From Rhizobium sp. SL86 (GTDB lineage Bacteria > Pseudomonadota > Alphaproteobacteria > Rhizobiales > Rhizobiaceae): a stretch of 64,000 bases of DNA. The position numbers and the translations under genes are program-made. The stretch covers positions 1,116,001 to 1,180,000 of the forward strand of contig NZ_JAPPRJ010000001.1 of NCBI RefSeq assembly GCF_026672545.1. Reading direction: 5' to 3'. The notes below the pieces were generated by a model that had not been told where the DNA came from, made no database searches, and saw nothing but the letters and a program-made list of their open reading frames with translations. This document shows, piece by piece, positions 44,094-53,250 of this stretch (the stretch's first letter is position 1; each line of letters opens with the position of its first letter).

Positions 44094-45023
44094 ATGCGAT
44101 CCGTCAGCCTGCGCGCCTGTGCCATCTCCTTGCGATCGGCGATCCCTTTGTTCGCGGGAAAGCCGTCTCATCCCTTCGTCCCGCTCGACGACCGGTCGGC
44201 CGGCGCGCGCAGCGGAGGTCAAGGGCGATCGAAGATCGGCGCAATGCGCGTACCCTTGACCGCAGCGAGCACGCTGGCAGTCTGGTGCCGCAGTGGAGAA
44301 GGCGCGCCTGTTCGAATGGCGGTCATTCTTCTCTCGGGCTTGCTTTACGGCGTTGCGATCCCGGCGATTGCGCTGGCGCAGACGAAGCCCGTCGCTCACC
44401 CGTCTGCGCGCGATCCCTATGGTGATCACATCGCCGAAGCGGCACAGCGCTTCGAGCTTCCCGCCGCCTGGATTCTCGCGGTGATGCGCGCCGAGAGTGA
44501 CAGTGATCCACGTGCCACCTCGCCCAAAGGGGCGATCGGGCTGATGCAGATCATGCCTGAGACCTGGGCCGAGCTGCGCGTGCGCTACCGTCTGGGTGAC
44601 GATCCTTACGACCAGCACGACAACATCGTGGCGGGCGCGGCTTATATCCGCGAGCTGTTCGATCGCTATGGCTCGCCGGAGTGGATAGCGGCTTACAACG
44701 CCGGTCCCGGGCGCTACGAGGAGGCGCTGAAGGGCCGCCCACTTCCACCGGAAACCCGCGCTTATGTCGCCGCCCTCGCGCCGATCATCAGCGGCGGCGA
44801 GACCACCGGCGCGGTCATGATCGCGTCCGCCGATCCGCTCTCCTGGACCCGTGCTCCGCTTTTCGTCATGCAGCCTTTGAGCAAGACGACGGTCCCTCCC
44901 GTGCAGTTCGACGAGCACAAGGACGACATTCCGCAGGCGATCACCGTGCGCGACCTGTCCGCCATCGTGCCGCAGTCGGGCGGTCTGTTCGTTGCGCGAG
45001 CGGATGCGAGACAACAGCCATGA
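44094..45023 (+). CDS. Lytic transglycosylase for conjugation (msi107-like)
   Basis: SLT-type lytic transglycosylase that opens peptidoglycan for the mating channel. The catalytic Glu is in MRAESDSDPRATSPKG (E134 in the 309-aa version), with GLMQIMPETW, NIVAGAAYIRELFDRYG and AAYNAGPGRYEEAL. The start at 44094 has GGGAG 7 nt upstream, but the hydrophobic signal MAVILLSGLLYGVAIPAIAL begins at residue 75, so a start at 44316 giving a normal exported protein is a serious alternative. Confidence 0.88.
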   Translation: MRSVSLRACAISLRSAIPLFAGKPSHPFVPLDDRSAGARSGGQGRSKIGAMRVPLTAASTLAVWCRSGEGAPVRMAVILLSGLLYGVAIPAIALAQTKPVAHPSARDPYGDHIAEAAQRFELPAAWILAVMRAESDSDPRATSPKGAIGLMQIMPETWAELRVRYRLGDDPYDQHDNIVAGAAYIRELFDRYGSPEWIAAYNAGPGRYEEALKGRPLPPETRAYVAALAPIISGGETTGAVMIASADPLSWTRAPLFVMQPLSKTTVPPVQFDEHKDDIPQAITVRDLSAIVPQSGGLFVARADARQQP

Positions 45024-45315
45024 AGCTCGTGATCGCGTCCGCCCGGCGGGAGACTTCAGTGTGCAGCGGATGGGGCTGGCAACGGTCTCATCCATCAGCA
45101 GGGGGGGCACGAAGGGGGCAAAGGGCGGAGGGCAAGATTAAAGCGGACGGCACCCTACGGGTCCGATCCTTGGGGCAAGCCCTTGTCTGCACACTGTTTG
45201 GGGCGGCACCGTCGCCAGACCGCCATGGTGCCGCGAGGCGCGGCAAAGCCAACATTTCCCGCGTTGTTCGCAGCACTCCTGCCCGAAATCGCCGGCTTCT
45301 GGCGGATCGGCTGCT
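45024..45315. other. Intergenic region before the relaxase, candidate oriT
   Basis: 292 nt with no gene. In ICEMlSymR7A the transfer origin lies in the gap between the transglycosylase gene and rlxS. This one has an inverted repeat CGGAC/GTCCG (45144-45148, 45161-45165) enclosing ACCC/GGGT, followed by GATCCTTG, loosely like the ATCCTG core of MobP-type nick regions. The assignment is inference from position and sequence. Confidence 0.45.
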
Positions 45316-47364
45316 ATGAGGGAAGACGACGATCATTTCCGGCCAAAGCCCGGCCGCGTCCGATCCAACGTCGGGAAAGTCGGACAGGCCAAGAGCTTCC
45401 TAAGCAAGGTGCGGAAGGTCACGCGCCAGCAACAAGCAGCCTCTGGCCGAAGCCGATCGGCGAAGAGCGGTGGTTCCGGTCGCGCCACCAAGGGAAAGAG
45501 CATCGTCGCCTCCGGCCGGGGCGTGCAGCGCGGTCGCGGTGCGTCCTTCGTGCGCGCCCGCAACCTGTCGAACGGCTGGAGCCACCGCCAGCCCGGCAGC
45601 CGCCGCGTCGTCGTCAAATCCCGTTCTGTCCGGAGCGCGGGCAAGAGCGGAAAGGCCGCCGCACATCTGCGCTATATCCAGCGCGACGGCACATCGCGCG
45701 ATGGCGAGCGCGGGCAACTCTATTCCACGACGGACGATCGCGCCGACGGCGATGCCTTTCTCAATCGCGGCAAAGACGATCGCCACCAGTTCCGCTTCAT
45801 CGTCTCGCCCGAGGACGCCGCCGATCTTGCCGACCTGACCGGCTACACCCGCGAGCTGATGGGAAGGATCGAAACCGATCTCGGCACGAAGCTCGATTGG
45901 GTCGCGGTCAATCACCACAACACCGGCCATCCCCATGCGCATGTTATCGTCAACGGCCGCGATGCGCTCGGCGACGATCTCGTCATCAATGGCGACTATC
46001 TCGCCAATGGCATTCGTGAGCGGGCGAGCGAACTGGCGACGCTGGAACTCGGCCCCGTCACCGAGATCGAGCAGCGCCGCAAGCTGATGACGGAGATCGA
46101 CCATGACCGCTTGACCCGCATCGACCGGGCGATGATCGCCGAGGCAGAGGACCGCTTGCTTGACCTCCGATATGAGCCGGACGATCTGCACGGCCAGTCC
46201 GATCGGACCTTGCGCTTGCGCCGTCTCGGCAAGCTCGGCGGCATGGGCCTTGCCACCGAACATGCGCCCGGCGTCTGGGAATTGAGCGAGCGGCTGGAGC
46301 CGACGCTGCGTGAGATGGGCGAGCGCGGCGACATCATCCGCACCATGCAGAAGGCGCTCCGGGCCGACGGCGCCGAGCGCGACCCAATGAGTTTTCAGAT
46401 TCACGATGCAGCGCCAGCGACGCCGGTCCTTGGCCGTGTCATCGACAAGCATCTCTACGACGAACTGGGTGAGAACCTGACGCTGGTGGTCGATGGCATC
46501 GACGGACGCACGCACCATGTCTCCGGCATCGACCCGGCGCGCGTCGAGGACGCCCGCATCGGCAGCGTGATCGAGATCGGGCCGTCCGACCGCACTGGCC
46601 GCCCATCCGATCGCGCCATTGCCGGCATGGCAGAAGACGGGATCTATCGGTCGAGCCGCCATCTGGAGCACGCTCGGTTCGAGGGGCGCGTGCCGAACGG
46701 CGACTATGAGGGGTTCGTCGATGCCCATGTCCGCCGACTGGAGGCGTTGCGCCGTGCCGGCATCGCCGAACGGATCGACCGCGATCAGTGGCGCATCCCG
46801 GAAGATTTCGAGGCGCGCGCCGCCGCCCATGATGCGGGCAGCAACGCCCGCGTCAATATCCGCGTCCTCTCTACCTTCGACCTCGAACGCCAGATCGGAT
46901 CGGACGGCGCGACGTGGCTCGACCGACGGCTGGTCGGTGTGGGCGTGTCCGATCTGTCGTCGTCAGGATTTGGCAACCAGGTGCACGAGGCGATGGCGCG
47001 CCGGCGCGAGGCGCTGATCGATCACGGTGACGCTGTCCGTCAATCCGATGGCCACGTCGCCTATCGGCGCAACCTGATCGCCACGCTTCAGGAGCGCGAG
47101 GTTGCCCGTGTCGGCGAGGAGGTGGCAGCGAAGAAGGCCCTGCCGTTCCGGGCCGCCGCCGATGGCGAGACCGTCAGCGGCACCTTCACCGGAGCGGTGC
47201 AGCTATCGAGCGGCAAGTTCGCGATCGTCGAGAAGTCTCACGAGTTCACCCTTGTCCCCTGGCGGCCGGTCATCGACCGCCAGCTTGGTCACGAGGTATC
47301 GGGTATCGTCCGTGGTGGATCGGTGTCGTGGCAATTGGGGCGGCAGAAGGGATTGGAGATCTGA
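45316..47364 (+). CDS. rlxS: RlxS-type relaxase (VirD2-like, DUF3363)
   Basis: 682-aa relaxase that nicks oriT and pilots the strand. The basic N terminus (about 110 residues rich in R, K, S) precedes the relaxase domain. HLRYIQRDG holds a conserved region, and the metal-binding HHNTGHPHAHVIVNG (about residues 200-214) is the histidine triad. The C-terminal half is DUF3363 (LGRVIDKHLYDELGENLTLV onward). The catalytic Tyr was not pinned down by eye. Last gene of the RdfS-to-RlxS run. Confidence 0.92.
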   Translation: MREDDDHFRPKPGRVRSNVGKVGQAKSFLSKVRKVTRQQQAASGRSRSAKSGGSGRATKGKSIVASGRGVQRGRGASFVRARNLSNGWSHRQPGSRRVVVKSRSVRSAGKSGKAAAHLRYIQRDGTSRDGERGQLYSTTDDRADGDAFLNRGKDDRHQFRFIVSPEDAADLADLTGYTRELMGRIETDLGTKLDWVAVNHHNTGHPHAHVIVNGRDALGDDLVINGDYLANGIRERASELATLELGPVTEIEQRRKLMTEIDHDRLTRIDRAMIAEAEDRLLDLRYEPDDLHGQSDRTLRLRRLGKLGGMGLATEHAPGVWELSERLEPTLREMGERGDIIRTMQKALRADGAERDPMSFQIHDAAPATPVLGRVIDKHLYDELGENLTLVVDGIDGRTHHVSGIDPARVEDARIGSVIEIGPSDRTGRPSDRAIAGMAEDGIYRSSRHLEHARFEGRVPNGDYEGFVDAHVRRLEALRRAGIAERIDRDQWRIPEDFEARAAAHDAGSNARVNIRVLSTFDLERQIGSDGATWLDRRLVGVGVSDLSSSGFGNQVHEAMARRREALIDHGDAVRQSDGHVAYRRNLIATLQEREVARVGEEVAAKKALPFRAAADGETVSGTFTGAVQLSSGKFAIVEKSHEFTLVPWRPVIDRQLGHEVSGIVRGGSVSWQLGRQKGLEI

Positions 47365-47394
47365 TCTCAACACCGGGAAAGCTGGAACGAAGGG

Positions 47395-48318
47395 TTATCT
47401 ACCGCGATCCCACGGCGGTTCGGGCAAAAAGCGGTTCACCAGTTCATCGACCACGACGCGCACCTTCGGGCTCATCTGCCTGGTCTGCGGCCATAGGGCG
47501 TGGATCGGAAAGCCTCGCGTCGTCACCTCCGGCAGCACCTGTGCAAGTCGTCCGTCGCGCAAGTGGTCGGCAATCAGCCAGGTCGAGAGGAGCGCGATGC
47601 CTTGGCCAGCGAGGGCCGCGTCACAGATGGCGTCGCTGTGGTTGAACGAGAGCCGTCCGGAGACGGGCTTCGCCACGGGCGCGCCTTTCCCATCCAGGAA
47701 CCACCACGGCAAGGACTGTCCGCCCCGGCCGAAGACGATGCAGGCATGAGCGCCCAGATCATCGAGCGAGGTGGGGCTCCCGTACTTGTCGAGATAATCG
47801 GGGCTGGCGCAGAGCACCGATTGCTGCACACCCAGCCTTCTGGCGACGAGTGTGGAGCTGTCCTCGAGATCGCCGATGCGGATCACGAGGTCGATGCCTT
47901 CGTCGATCGGATCAATGCGCCGATCGGTCAGCGAGACTTCCAGCGACAGGTCCGGATAGTGCTCGCCGATATCGAGAAGCACGGGCAGCACCCAGCGTCG
48001 ACCGAACACCACGGGCAGATCGATCCGCAGTCGCCCGCGTGGCCGCAGGCGATGGGCGTTCAGTGCCGCCTCGGCGTTTTCCAGATCGGCCAGGACGCGC
48101 ACGCAGGTCTCGTAGAAAGATTGGCCTTCGGTCGTCAGCGCGAAGCGACGCGTTGTTCGGTTGAACAATCGAACCCCGAGCCGATCCTCGAGCCGCGCCA
48201 CGCTCTTGGCGATACCGGATTTCGACAGGCCGAGCCTCTCCGCCGCCAGCGTGAATCCGCCCGCGTCGGCGGCCTGGACGAAGGCTGTTATGCCACTGAG
48301 GTGTTCGGTGGAAATCAT
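47395..48318 (-). CDS. LysR-type regulator, divergent from an MFS transporter
   Basis: 307-aa LTTR. N-terminal winged helix ITAFVQAADAGGFTLAAERL, SGIAKSVARLEDRLG, then a periplasmic-binding-type effector domain. It belongs to the AaeR/DsdC-like group that usually controls a neighbouring efflux gene. The divergent MFS gene at 48441 is the likely target; two short palindromes lie between them. It marks the start of a cargo block that interrupts the ICE backbone after the relaxase. Confidence 0.9.
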   Translation of the reverse strand: MISTEHLSGITAFVQAADAGGFTLAAERLGLSKSGIAKSVARLEDRLGVRLFNRTTRRFALTTEGQSFYETCVRVLADLENAEAALNAHRLRPRGRLRIDLPVVFGRRWVLPVLLDIGEHYPDLSLEVSLTDRRIDPIDEGIDLVIRIGDLEDSSTLVARRLGVQQSVLCASPDYLDKYGSPTSLDDLGAHACIVFGRGGQSLPWWFLDGKGAPVAKPVSGRLSFNHSDAICDAALAGQGIALLSTWLIADHLRDGRLAQVLPEVTTRGFPIHALWPQTRQMSPKVRVVVDELVNRFLPEPPWDRGR

Positions 48319-48327
48319 CGCGACCTA

Positions 48328-48368
48328 TTGACGACTATCAGTCAACTCATATTGCCATAAGAGGCAAT
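48328..48368. promoter_or_regulatory. Two operator-like palindromes between LysR and MFS
   Basis: TTGAC-N8-GTCAA at 48328-48345 and ATTGCC-N6-GGCAAT at 48351-48368, in the 122-nt divergent gap. Likely LysR binding sites. Confidence 0.5.
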
Positions 48369-48440
48369 TTATCGCCACTACAGTCGCCAATAAAATGCTC
48401 CGGTTAGGGTCGTCCGGCCCGTATCCCACGGAGCGGCGCC

Positions 48441-49664
48441 ATGCCAGGACCATCACATTCCACCCATAAAGACGAAGGAAGGCAGTCGATCCCGCCGGCT
48501 CTGATCTGGCTTCTGGCGATCGGAGCCGGCGTCGGCGTCGCCAATGTCTATTACATCCAACCGGTGGTTCCGCTGGTACGCGAGACATTCGGCATCGGAT
48601 CGGAACCGGCGAGCCTCGTCCCGGCGGTGAGCCAAGCCGGCTATGCCCTCGGAATGCTGCTGCTGGCCCCGCTCGGCGATCTCATCGACCGCAAGCGGCT
48701 CGTCCTCGCCAAGTCGATCCTGCTCGTGCTTGCGCTGTTGGCGACGGCTCTCGCACCGAATTTTTCCGTGCTTCTCGCCGTCAGCCTCGCCGTCGGACTG
48801 CTCGGCAGCCTCGGCCAGGACTTCGTGCCCATGGCGGCGCAACTCGCGACGGCCGAAGAGCGGGGGCGCACCATCGGGCTTGTGACCACGGGCCTGCTCT
48901 GCGGCATCCTGTTGTCTCGCACCTTGGGGGGTGTCGTCGGCGATCTCTTCGGTTGGCGAGCGATCTACGCGTTGGCCGCCACCATGGTGGCGCTGGTCGG
49001 CGTTGCGGTCTGGCGCTGGTTGCCGCTCCAGCCGGCGACCGCCAACGGTTCCTATGGCGCTCTTTTCCTGAGCCTTGCCACCTTGGTCGAGCGACATGCG
49101 GTGCTGCGCAAGGCACTCCTGACCCAGGGCCTGCTGGCGGCAACCCTTGGTGCCTTCTGGTCGACCCTGGCGCTGATGCTGGCGGAGCCGCCGCTCTATC
49201 TCGGTGCGGGTGCGGCCGGCGCCTTCGGATTGGCCGGCGCCGCCGGGGCCTTCGGCGCCCCTCTGTTCGGACGCCTCGCCGACGCCCGAGGGCCTGCCAT
49301 CGCGATCCGCCTCGGCTGTCTGCTGGTTACTCTTGCCTTCACCCTGATGCTGGCACTTCCGCATTCGATCGCAGCGCTGATCGCGGGAGCGGTGCTGTTC
49401 GACCTCGGCGTCATGGCCGCGCTGGTTTCGCACCAGACCATCGTCACGACGATCGACCCCGCAGCGCGCAGCCGGCTGAACGGCTTACTGATGACCGCTG
49501 CCATGATTGGCATGGCGATCGGTGCGCTCGCCGGCGGCTGGGCCTGGAGCCGCTACGGCTGGACCGGCGTGTGCCTCACAGGCGTGATTGCCGGTTTCGC
49601 CGCGCTGCTGCGCTCCCTTCTTCCGCCATCCGTTCCCCTCGCTGCAAAGGAGTTCGCCCGATGA
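48441..49664 (+). CDS. MFS transporter (DHA1-type, 12 TM)
   Basis: 407-aa major facilitator, probably drug or metabolite efflux. PLGDLIDRKRLVLAKS carries the loop 2-3 signature (GDxxDRK), and GRLADARGPAIAIRLG the mirrored one in the second half. About 12 hydrophobic segments. The stop overlaps the EthD-domain gene by ATGA, so transporter and enzyme are translationally coupled, which suggests that they handle the same compound. Confidence 0.88.
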   Translation: MPGPSHSTHKDEGRQSIPPALIWLLAIGAGVGVANVYYIQPVVPLVRETFGIGSEPASLVPAVSQAGYALGMLLLAPLGDLIDRKRLVLAKSILLVLALLATALAPNFSVLLAVSLAVGLLGSLGQDFVPMAAQLATAEERGRTIGLVTTGLLCGILLSRTLGGVVGDLFGWRAIYALAATMVALVGVAVWRWLPLQPATANGSYGALFLSLATLVERHAVLRKALLTQGLLAATLGAFWSTLALMLAEPPLYLGAGAAGAFGLAGAAGAFGAPLFGRLADARGPAIAIRLGCLLVTLAFTLMLALPHSIAALIAGAVLFDLGVMAALVSHQTIVTTIDPAARSRLNGLLMTAAMIGMAIGALAGGWAWSRYGWTGVCLTGVIAGFAALLRSLLPPSVPLAAKEFAR

Positions 49665-50584
49665 CCACCTCTATCGCACCGTCCACATCAACCGAGCCCG
49701 ACGCTCGAACCGCTCCGCTGACGGTGCTGTTCTCGTTCTTGTTGCGCGCCGATCCGGCCGCCAACGCATCCGAAACCGACCCCAATCTCAGCTTCGAAAC
49801 ATGGGGGGACTATTGGCGCAAGGTGCATGGCCCGCGCTTCCTCCATCCCGACGAGGCGGACGATCGCACGACGATCAGTCGCCTGCTGCGTTACGATCAG
49901 ATTCACCGCGTGGCGTCGGGACCGACGAGTTTGAACCCGCCGCCTTACCGGCCACCGCTCGACGCGGACGGTCGCCTGTTCGAGACCATCGTCGGTCACG
50001 TCGAGCCCTACCGACGTCCGCAGTGGGACGGGGTCGCGTATCTCAACTTCGCGGGGCTCGACGATCTCGGCGCGGTTCTCGGTGCCGAGCGTGTTCGTCG
50101 CAAGATCCTTCCCGAGGATCAGGCCATCTTCCGGGATCTCGGGCCGGTACTGGCCCGCCAGTTCATCATCATGCCGAACACGGCTGGTGACGACTCGATC
50201 ATCCTGATCAAGACGCACATTCGGCGCGATGATCTCGACCGCGAGAGGTTCCAGCGCCGCTGGCTGCACGATCATGCCGAGTTGGTGGTCGGCCAGGCCG
50301 ATACGCAGCGTCTTGTGAAGCGTTACGTCCAGCTTCACAACATCGGCCCCGTCACAGCGGGCGCGCCTTTCTTCCATCCCGTAGCCAGCCGGATCGATGG
50401 CGTGACGCTCATGGCCTTCGCCTCGATGAAGGATGTCGAGAGCTTCCTGCTGTCCGACGGCTACGCCGTGATCGAGGAGGCGGAACGATCCATCGCGATC
50501 GTCGAGGCGGGCGAGTATTGGACTGGCCTGACCTTCACCGTGGTCGATCAGCACGCGCCGGAACAGGCCTCGGCAACGTCATGA
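49661..50584 (+). CDS. EthD domain protein
   Basis: 307-aa protein of the EthD/dimeric alpha-beta barrel type, apparently two barrels: the first around TWGDYWRKVHGPRFLHPDE, the second around DLDRERFQRRWLHDHAELVVGQ. EthD domains occur in ether degradation and in polyketide/aromatic modification. The coupling with the MFS gene is by a 4-nt overlap. Substrate unknown. Confidence 0.75.
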   Translation: MTTSIAPSTSTEPDARTAPLTVLFSFLLRADPAANASETDPNLSFETWGDYWRKVHGPRFLHPDEADDRTTISRLLRYDQIHRVASGPTSLNPPPYRPPLDADGRLFETIVGHVEPYRRPQWDGVAYLNFAGLDDLGAVLGAERVRRKILPEDQAIFRDLGPVLARQFIIMPNTAGDDSIILIKTHIRRDDLDRERFQRRWLHDHAELVVGQADTQRLVKRYVQLHNIGPVTAGAPFFHPVASRIDGVTLMAFASMKDVESFLLSDGYAVIEEAERSIAIVEAGEYWTGLTFTVVDQHAPEQASATS

Positions 50585-50643
50585 GGGGGCCGGCGACGCT
50601 GTCCGACAAACGTAGCCGGCTGCGGGCGGTTGTCCCGCGCCCG

Positions 50644-51513
50644 CTATCCGGCCATCGCGCGGTGCTCCCGAAAAGCCGCAGCCAATGTGCGCAATGCAGC
50701 GCGCGACTTGGGATCGGTGAGCGTCGAGTGCAGCACAATCTCGGACGACGGAAGGCGCGGCAGCCTGAAGCGTTCGCCGATTTCGATGGTGCCGGGCGGA
50801 GCAAGGCGACAGGAAAAGATGGCCATGGCGAATCCGGCGGAGACGGCTGCCGCGACGGCCGACGAGCCGCCGCCGAGGAACACTTCCGTCCAGGCGATGC
50901 CAGCCTCGTCCAGGGCGCGGGTCGCGATATCGCGCACGCCACAGGAAGGCGACAGGGCGGCCAACCGCAGAGGCTCGCCCTGCCGATGCTCGAAATTCGG
51001 CGCGGCGAACCATCCGAAATGTTCCGGGCCGAGGACCTCGCCATCGCGTCTGTCGTCTTCGCGACGAATGATACAGGCGTCCAGCTCTCCACGATCGAAG
51101 GCGTCGAGCAGCGTGCGCGAGTTTTCGAGGCGTACCTCGATGCGCAGGCCCGGATCGTGCGCGTTGAGTTGTGCCAAAAGGGTCGGAAGCTCAGGACCTG
51201 CCACATGCGCGGCGATGCCGAGCCCGAAGCGGCGCGGGGTCGTGGAAGCGAGCGCCGACAGCGCGGCTTCGTGCGCGGCAAGAAAGTCGCGAGCGGGATC
51301 GAGAAAGACGGCGCCGTGTGCGGAAAGCCGGACGTGGCGCGGCGTACGCTCGATCAGCCGCTGGCCGATCCGCTCTTCCAGGCGCCGCAGCTTGACGCTG
51401 ATCGCCCCTTGCGTGGTGCCGAGGGCCTCCGCCGCTCGCGTGAAACTCTGAAGGTCGGCGATGGCTACGAAAGCCTGGACCGACTCGACATCGAGGGATG
51501 CCATTTCGATCAT
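50644..51513 (-). CDS. LysR-type regulator
   Basis: 289-aa LTTR. HTH: VQAFVAIADLQSFTRAAEAL, TQGAISVKLRRLEERIGQRL; effector domain: GLGIAAHVAGPELPTLLAQL. It lies convergent to the EthD gene and divergent to the DHA2 MFS gene at 51694, its likely target. A short palindrome CTGAA-ATA-TTCAG at 51529-51541 lies just upstream of its start. Confidence 0.9.
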   Translation of the reverse strand: MIEMASLDVESVQAFVAIADLQSFTRAAEALGTTQGAISVKLRRLEERIGQRLIERTPRHVRLSAHGAVFLDPARDFLAAHEAALSALASTTPRRFGLGIAAHVAGPELPTLLAQLNAHDPGLRIEVRLENSRTLLDAFDRGELDACIIRREDDRRDGEVLGPEHFGWFAAPNFEHRQGEPLRLAALSPSCGVRDIATRALDEAGIAWTEVFLGGGSSAVAAAVSAGFAMAIFSCRLAPPGTIEIGERFRLPRLPSSEIVLHSTLTDPKSRAALRTLAAAFREHRAMAG

Positions 51514-51528
51514 CCAGATTTGTTGTCT

Positions 51529-51541
51529 CTGAAATATTCAG
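51529..51541. promoter_or_regulatory. LysR-box-like palindrome
   Basis: CTGAA-ATA-TTCAG, 13 nt, 16 nt upstream of the LysR start in the divergent gap to the MFS gene. Confidence 0.45.
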
Positions 51542-51693
51542 CCATATCATTCTTATATCGTCAAGTTTCGCCTACGATCAGGTCCATCAACAACAGTCGC
51601 TCGCAAGACTGCCGTGCCACCCCGGCCTCAGCCGCCGTGGGTGAACGACCGCGTGCGAGACGCCGAGTGATCTCGGCGCTGAAAGGCCTGATC

Positions 51694-53211
51694 ATGTCCT
51701 TTGCTTCCTCGCGGCAAGGTAACCTTGCCTTGGCCGCCATCTGTTTGTCGGCTTTGATGTTCGGCTTCGAAATATCAAGCGTTCCGGCGATTCTGCCGAC
51801 GCTGGAGAAAGTCCTTCACGCCGACTTTCAAGAACTCCAGTGGACGATGAACGCCTACACCATCGCCGTGGCGACGGTCCTCATGGCTGCCGGCACACTG
51901 GCGGATCGCTTCGGGCGCAAGCGTCTCCTCGTCGTCGCCATCGTTGCGTTCGGCGCCACCTCCCTGCTGTGCGGCCTTGCCCCCAACATGATAACCCTCA
52001 TCGCCGGGCGCGCGCTCCAGGGAGCTAGCGGCGGCGCCATGCTGATTTGTGGGATCGCAGTGCTCTCGCATCAGTTCAGCACGGCGGCCGATCGAGCCCG
52101 AGCTTTCGGCTGGTGGGGCATCGTTACCGGGTTCGGTCTCGGCTTCGGTCCGGTGATCGGCAGCGGGATCGCAGCCCTGATGGGCTGGGCCTGGGTGTTT
52201 CTGATCCACGGTTTCATCGCCGTGCTGACCGTCATCCTGGCTTGGCGCGGTGTTCGGGAATCGAAGGATCCAGCCGCTCGGCGCCTGGATCTCGGCGGCA
52301 TCGCGACCCTGTCACTGGCCGTCTTTTGCGTCGCCTACGTCATTACTCAGGGCAGCGAACTCGGTTTCACCAGCCCGATCGCGCTGGCGATCGTCGCTAC
52401 AGCCGCCCTCAGCCTCATCGCCTTCGTCATTGTCGAGCAGATCACGCCGCACCCGATGTTTGATTTCTCGGTGTTCCGAATCCGGCCGTTTTCCGGAGCT
52501 CTGTTCGGCTCGATGGGCATGAATTTCAGCTTCTGGCCGTTCATGATCTATCTGCCGATCTGGTTTCAGGCGGGGCTCGGTCTCGACGGGCTGACCGCTG
52601 GCCTTGCACTGCTCGCCTACACCCTGCCGACGCTGGTCGTGCCGCCCTATGCCGAACGCCTTTCGCTGCGTCTTGGCGCCGGCACCGTCATCCCGGCCGG
52701 ATTGTTCGTGATCGGTCTCGGCTTTTTCATCATGAAGATCGGAACAGGCGGTGGTCCGGCGGCCTTGCCGACGACATTGATCGGCGCGTTGCTGGCCGGG
52801 ATCGGTCTCGGGGCGACCAACACGCCGGTCACCAACACCACGACCGGATCAGTATCGAGCGACAGGGCCGGCATGGCATCCGGCATCGACATGAGCGCAC
52901 GGATGATCTCGCTCGCCATCAACATCGCGCTGATGGGCTTTGTCTTGGTCGACGGCGTTCTGAAGCGCCTGAGTGCGGTGTCCGGATCGTTCGACGCCAC
53001 GCAACTTCGGCACATCGCCGAACAGGTCGCCGCCGGAAACGTCGGTGCTTTCGATCACGCCGCTCCGGGAGTGTCGAAGGTGCTCGGTCCTGCCGCACTG
53101 GCCGGCGGCTTCGGAGAGGTGATGCTCTACGGCGCCATTGGTGTCTGGGTGCTGGCCGCACTCAGCTTCTTCACCTTCGGGAGGAGGAAAGATGTCGATG
53201 GCGCGTCATGA
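51694..53211 (+). CDS. MFS transporter, DHA2 family (14 TM, EmrB/QacA-like)
   Basis: 505-aa drug-efflux-type transporter. Typical features: WTMNAYTIAVATVLMAAGTL (TM2 motif), AGTLADRFGRKRLLVV (motif A), GRALQGASGGAML and GFGLGFGPVIGSGI (motif C-like), SSDRAGMASGIDMSAR near the end. The start is at 51694 with AAAGG upstream; the open frame extends far upstream, through the region of the LysR gene, without similarity. Probably controlled by the divergent LysR. Confidence 0.88.
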   Translation: MSFASSRQGNLALAAICLSALMFGFEISSVPAILPTLEKVLHADFQELQWTMNAYTIAVATVLMAAGTLADRFGRKRLLVVAIVAFGATSLLCGLAPNMITLIAGRALQGASGGAMLICGIAVLSHQFSTAADRARAFGWWGIVTGFGLGFGPVIGSGIAALMGWAWVFLIHGFIAVLTVILAWRGVRESKDPAARRLDLGGIATLSLAVFCVAYVITQGSELGFTSPIALAIVATAALSLIAFVIVEQITPHPMFDFSVFRIRPFSGALFGSMGMNFSFWPFMIYLPIWFQAGLGLDGLTAGLALLAYTLPTLVVPPYAERLSLRLGAGTVIPAGLFVIGLGFFIMKIGTGGGPAALPTTLIGALLAGIGLGATNTPVTNTTTGSVSSDRAGMASGIDMSARMISLAINIALMGFVLVDGVLKRLSAVSGSFDATQLRHIAEQVAAGNVGAFDHAAPGVSKVLGPAALAGGFGEVMLYGAIGVWVLAALSFFTFGRRKDVDGAS

Positions 53212-53250
53212 GGTCCGAGCCCGTAAGCCGTCCCGCCTTCAGGTCTTGCT

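Noticed and set aside
45400..46830. 476-codon frame antisense to the relaxase
   Set aside because: Shadow frame; the relaxase with its histidine triad is on the plus strand.
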